The translations under genes and the position numbers were made by a program. This document shows positions 4,597 through 5,536 of a DNA stretch of 5,536 nucleotides, piece by piece (position 1 is the first letter of the stretch; every line of letters starts with the position of its first letter). The notes under the pieces are model-generated. The model was given only the letters and a program-made list of their open reading frames with translations, was not told the DNA's origin and made no database searches. Source of the stretch: Candidatus Nesterenkonia stercoripullorum (lineage in GTDB: Bacteria > Actinomycetota > Actinomycetes > Actinomycetales > Micrococcaceae); assembly GCA_019114115.1 (NCBI GenBank), contig DXGD01000147.1, positions 1 through 5,536 of the forward strand. The letters run 5' to 3'.

Positions 4597-5246
4597 CCGA
4601 ACTGACTACTGTTGGCCCTCTCGTGGCCTGGGACGTTGCCCTGAACGGACATGCATGCGAGGTGATCCATGCGGACGGCCGGGTAGTGCCCATGACCATC
4701 GAGCGGTGGCTGGGGGATTGCGACGCCGCGGACCACGCGCTAGTGGTGAATCGCTGTGAAGGCCCTACTCTCGACGTGGGCTGCGGGGTGGGTCGGGTCA
4801 CCGAGGCGCTGGCAGCCCGTGGTGTGCAGGCGCTGGGCATCGATATCTCCCCAGAAGCTGTGCGGGCCGCTCGCGGGCGGGGCGCGGAGGCAGTGCAGGG
4901 CAATGTCTTCCACAGCGTCCCCTCCTCAGGCGATTGGGAGGAAGCGCTCCTGGTCGACGGCAATATCGGCATCGGAGGTGATCCCATCCGGCTGCTCAAG
5001 CGCCTGCGCCGCGTGGTGCGCCCTGCTGGGGCAGTGCTGTCAGAGGTGGCGGCGCCCGGCACCGGCGTGGTTCACGACACTGTCCAGCTGCGCGTGCGCG
5101 GCCAGGTGACAGAGCCGTTTGCGTGGAGCTGGGTCGGGGCGGACGCTATCGCGGAGGTGGCTCTCCAGGCCGGATTCGCCGGATGCGAGGTTCACGAGTA
5201 TGAGGGCCGGTACCTGGCACGGCTGACCAGAGAAGCGACATCGTAA
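4593..5246 (+). CDS. Class I SAM-dependent methyltransferase
   Basis: The 217-residue product contains the SAM-binding motif I PTLDVGCGVGRVTEALA (58-74), the acidic end of the second strand in LGIDISPEAV (81-90), and a distinctive EALLVDGNIGIGGDP (117-131) at the motif IV/post-I position. I recall that last string from methyltransferases next to GT2 and DUF2064 genes in other actinobacteria. It transfers a methyl group from SAM to an unknown acceptor; given the neighbours, a sugar or lipid-linked glycan is a reasonable inference. No signal peptide or membrane segment is seen. The GTG at 4593 is chosen over upstream in-frame codons because it overlaps the DUF2064 stop (GTGA), has AGGA at 4582-4585 with a 7-nt spacer, and upstream extension would lie inside the DUF2064 coding region. 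The next gene begins 12 bp after its stop. Confidence 0.88.
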   Translation: MTELTTVGPLVAWDVALNGHACEVIHADGRVVPMTIERWLGDCDAADHALVVNRCEGPTLDVGCGVGRVTEALAARGVQALGIDISPEAVRAARGRGAEAVQGNVFHSVPSSGDWEEALLVDGNIGIGGDPIRLLKRLRRVVRPAGAVLSEVAAPGTGVVHDTVQLRVRGQVTEPFAWSWVGADAIAEVALQAGFAGCEVHEYEGRYLARLTREATS

Positions 5247-5258
5247 GGAAGGGGCACT

Positions 5259-5536
5259 GTGACAGGCACGCCTGATATCGCGATCATCGGAGGCTCTGGG
5301 TTCTATACGTTCCTGGAGGATCCGCAGGAGATCGAGGTCGAGACGCCCTACGGGAAACCATCAGCGCCGATTGCGCTGGGAACGCTGAGCTCTGCCGAAG
5401 GAGACCGTACCCTCGCGTTCCTGCCACGGCACGGTCGTGGCCACGAGTTCCCGGCTCACCAGGTGAACTACCGCGCGAACATGTGGGCCCTGCGCAGTCT
5501 CGGGGTGCGCCAGGTGCTGGCTCCCTGCGCCGTCGG
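5259..5536 (+). CDS. mtnP: S-methyl-5'-thioadenosine phosphorylase (MTAP), 5' part, cut by window edge
   Basis: The first 92 codons match the purine-nucleoside-phosphorylase superfamily, MTAP branch: IAIIGGSGFYTFL (7-19) is the N-terminal phosphate-binding glycine loop and FLPRHGRGHEFPAHQVNYRA (54-73) is the phosphate- and ribose-contacting block, followed by LGVRQVLAPCAVG. The enzyme splits methylthioadenosine with phosphate into adenine and 5-methylthioribose-1-phosphate. This recycles the by-product of polyamine synthesis and other SAM-consuming reactions; M. tuberculosis Rv0535 (annotated pnp) is the likely counterpart. The GTG start at 5259 is preceded by a strong binding site, AAGGAAGGGG (5245-5254), and lies 12 bp after the methyltransferase stop, so it is the fourth gene of the operon. 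The remaining roughly two thirds of the protein are beyond the edge. Confusion with other PNP-family members that use guanosine or inosine is possible, but the HEFPAHQVNYRAN block favours MTAP. Confidence 0.9.
   Translation, partial: MTGTPDIAIIGGSGFYTFLEDPQEIEVETPYGKPSAPIALGTLSSAEGDRTLAFLPRHGRGHEFPAHQVNYRANMWALRSLGVRQVLAPCAV

Overview
The window looks like a piece of chromosome from a high-GC Gram-positive bacterium (Actinomycetota). The genes are GC-rich with mostly G/C third codon positions, some genes appear to be leaderless, GTG starts occur, and the gene set is one typical of actinobacteria. I cannot fix the genus; a Micrococcales or Corynebacteriales relative would fit. I see no mobile element, CRISPR array, rRNA or tRNA.

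Left part (1-1589). The beginning of an unidentified gene leaves the window leftwards at about 1-70. A mostly non-coding stretch with short repeats follows, ending in a 13-bp perfect hairpin (240-278) just after the stop of a leftward M23-type zinc metallopeptidase gene (298-909). A 149-bp divergent region separates that gene from a rightward DUF1697 gene (1059-1589). In it lie a -10 box for each direction and a 19-codon leader ORF, with a good ribosome binding site, in front of the peptidase.

Middle (1590-3022). A 16-bp sequence repeated three times in tandem begins at the DUF1697 stop codon. A convergent gene follows for a large multi-spanning membrane protein that resembles GT-C glycosyltransferases that use lipid-linked sugars (Rv0541c-like by my recollection).

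Right part (3056-5536). Only 33 bp from the membrane-protein start, and diverging from it, begins a tight operon: a DPM1/Rv0539-like family 2 glycosyltransferase, a DUF2064 nucleotidyl/glycosyltransferase-like protein (Rv0540-like), a class I SAM-dependent methyltransferase, and the start of an S-methyl-5'-thioadenosine phosphorylase gene cut by the window edge. Consecutive genes overlap by 4 bp, 4 bp, and then are 12 bp apart. The divergent spacer holds two mirror-image TAGCAT boxes, each exactly 6 nt before an ATG, which suggests two face-to-face leaderless promoters.

Taken together, the membrane GT-C-like protein, the GT2 enzyme and the DUF2064 protein look like a module that activates a sugar, loads it on a polyprenyl phosphate and transfers it outside the membrane. 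The methyltransferase and the MTA phosphorylase tie the same transcript to SAM metabolism. The acceptor and product are unknown to me. The pairing recalls the M. tuberculosis neighbourhood pnp (Rv0535) to Rv0541c, so the locus is probably an old, conserved and poorly understood actinobacterial system rather than a recent acquisition.
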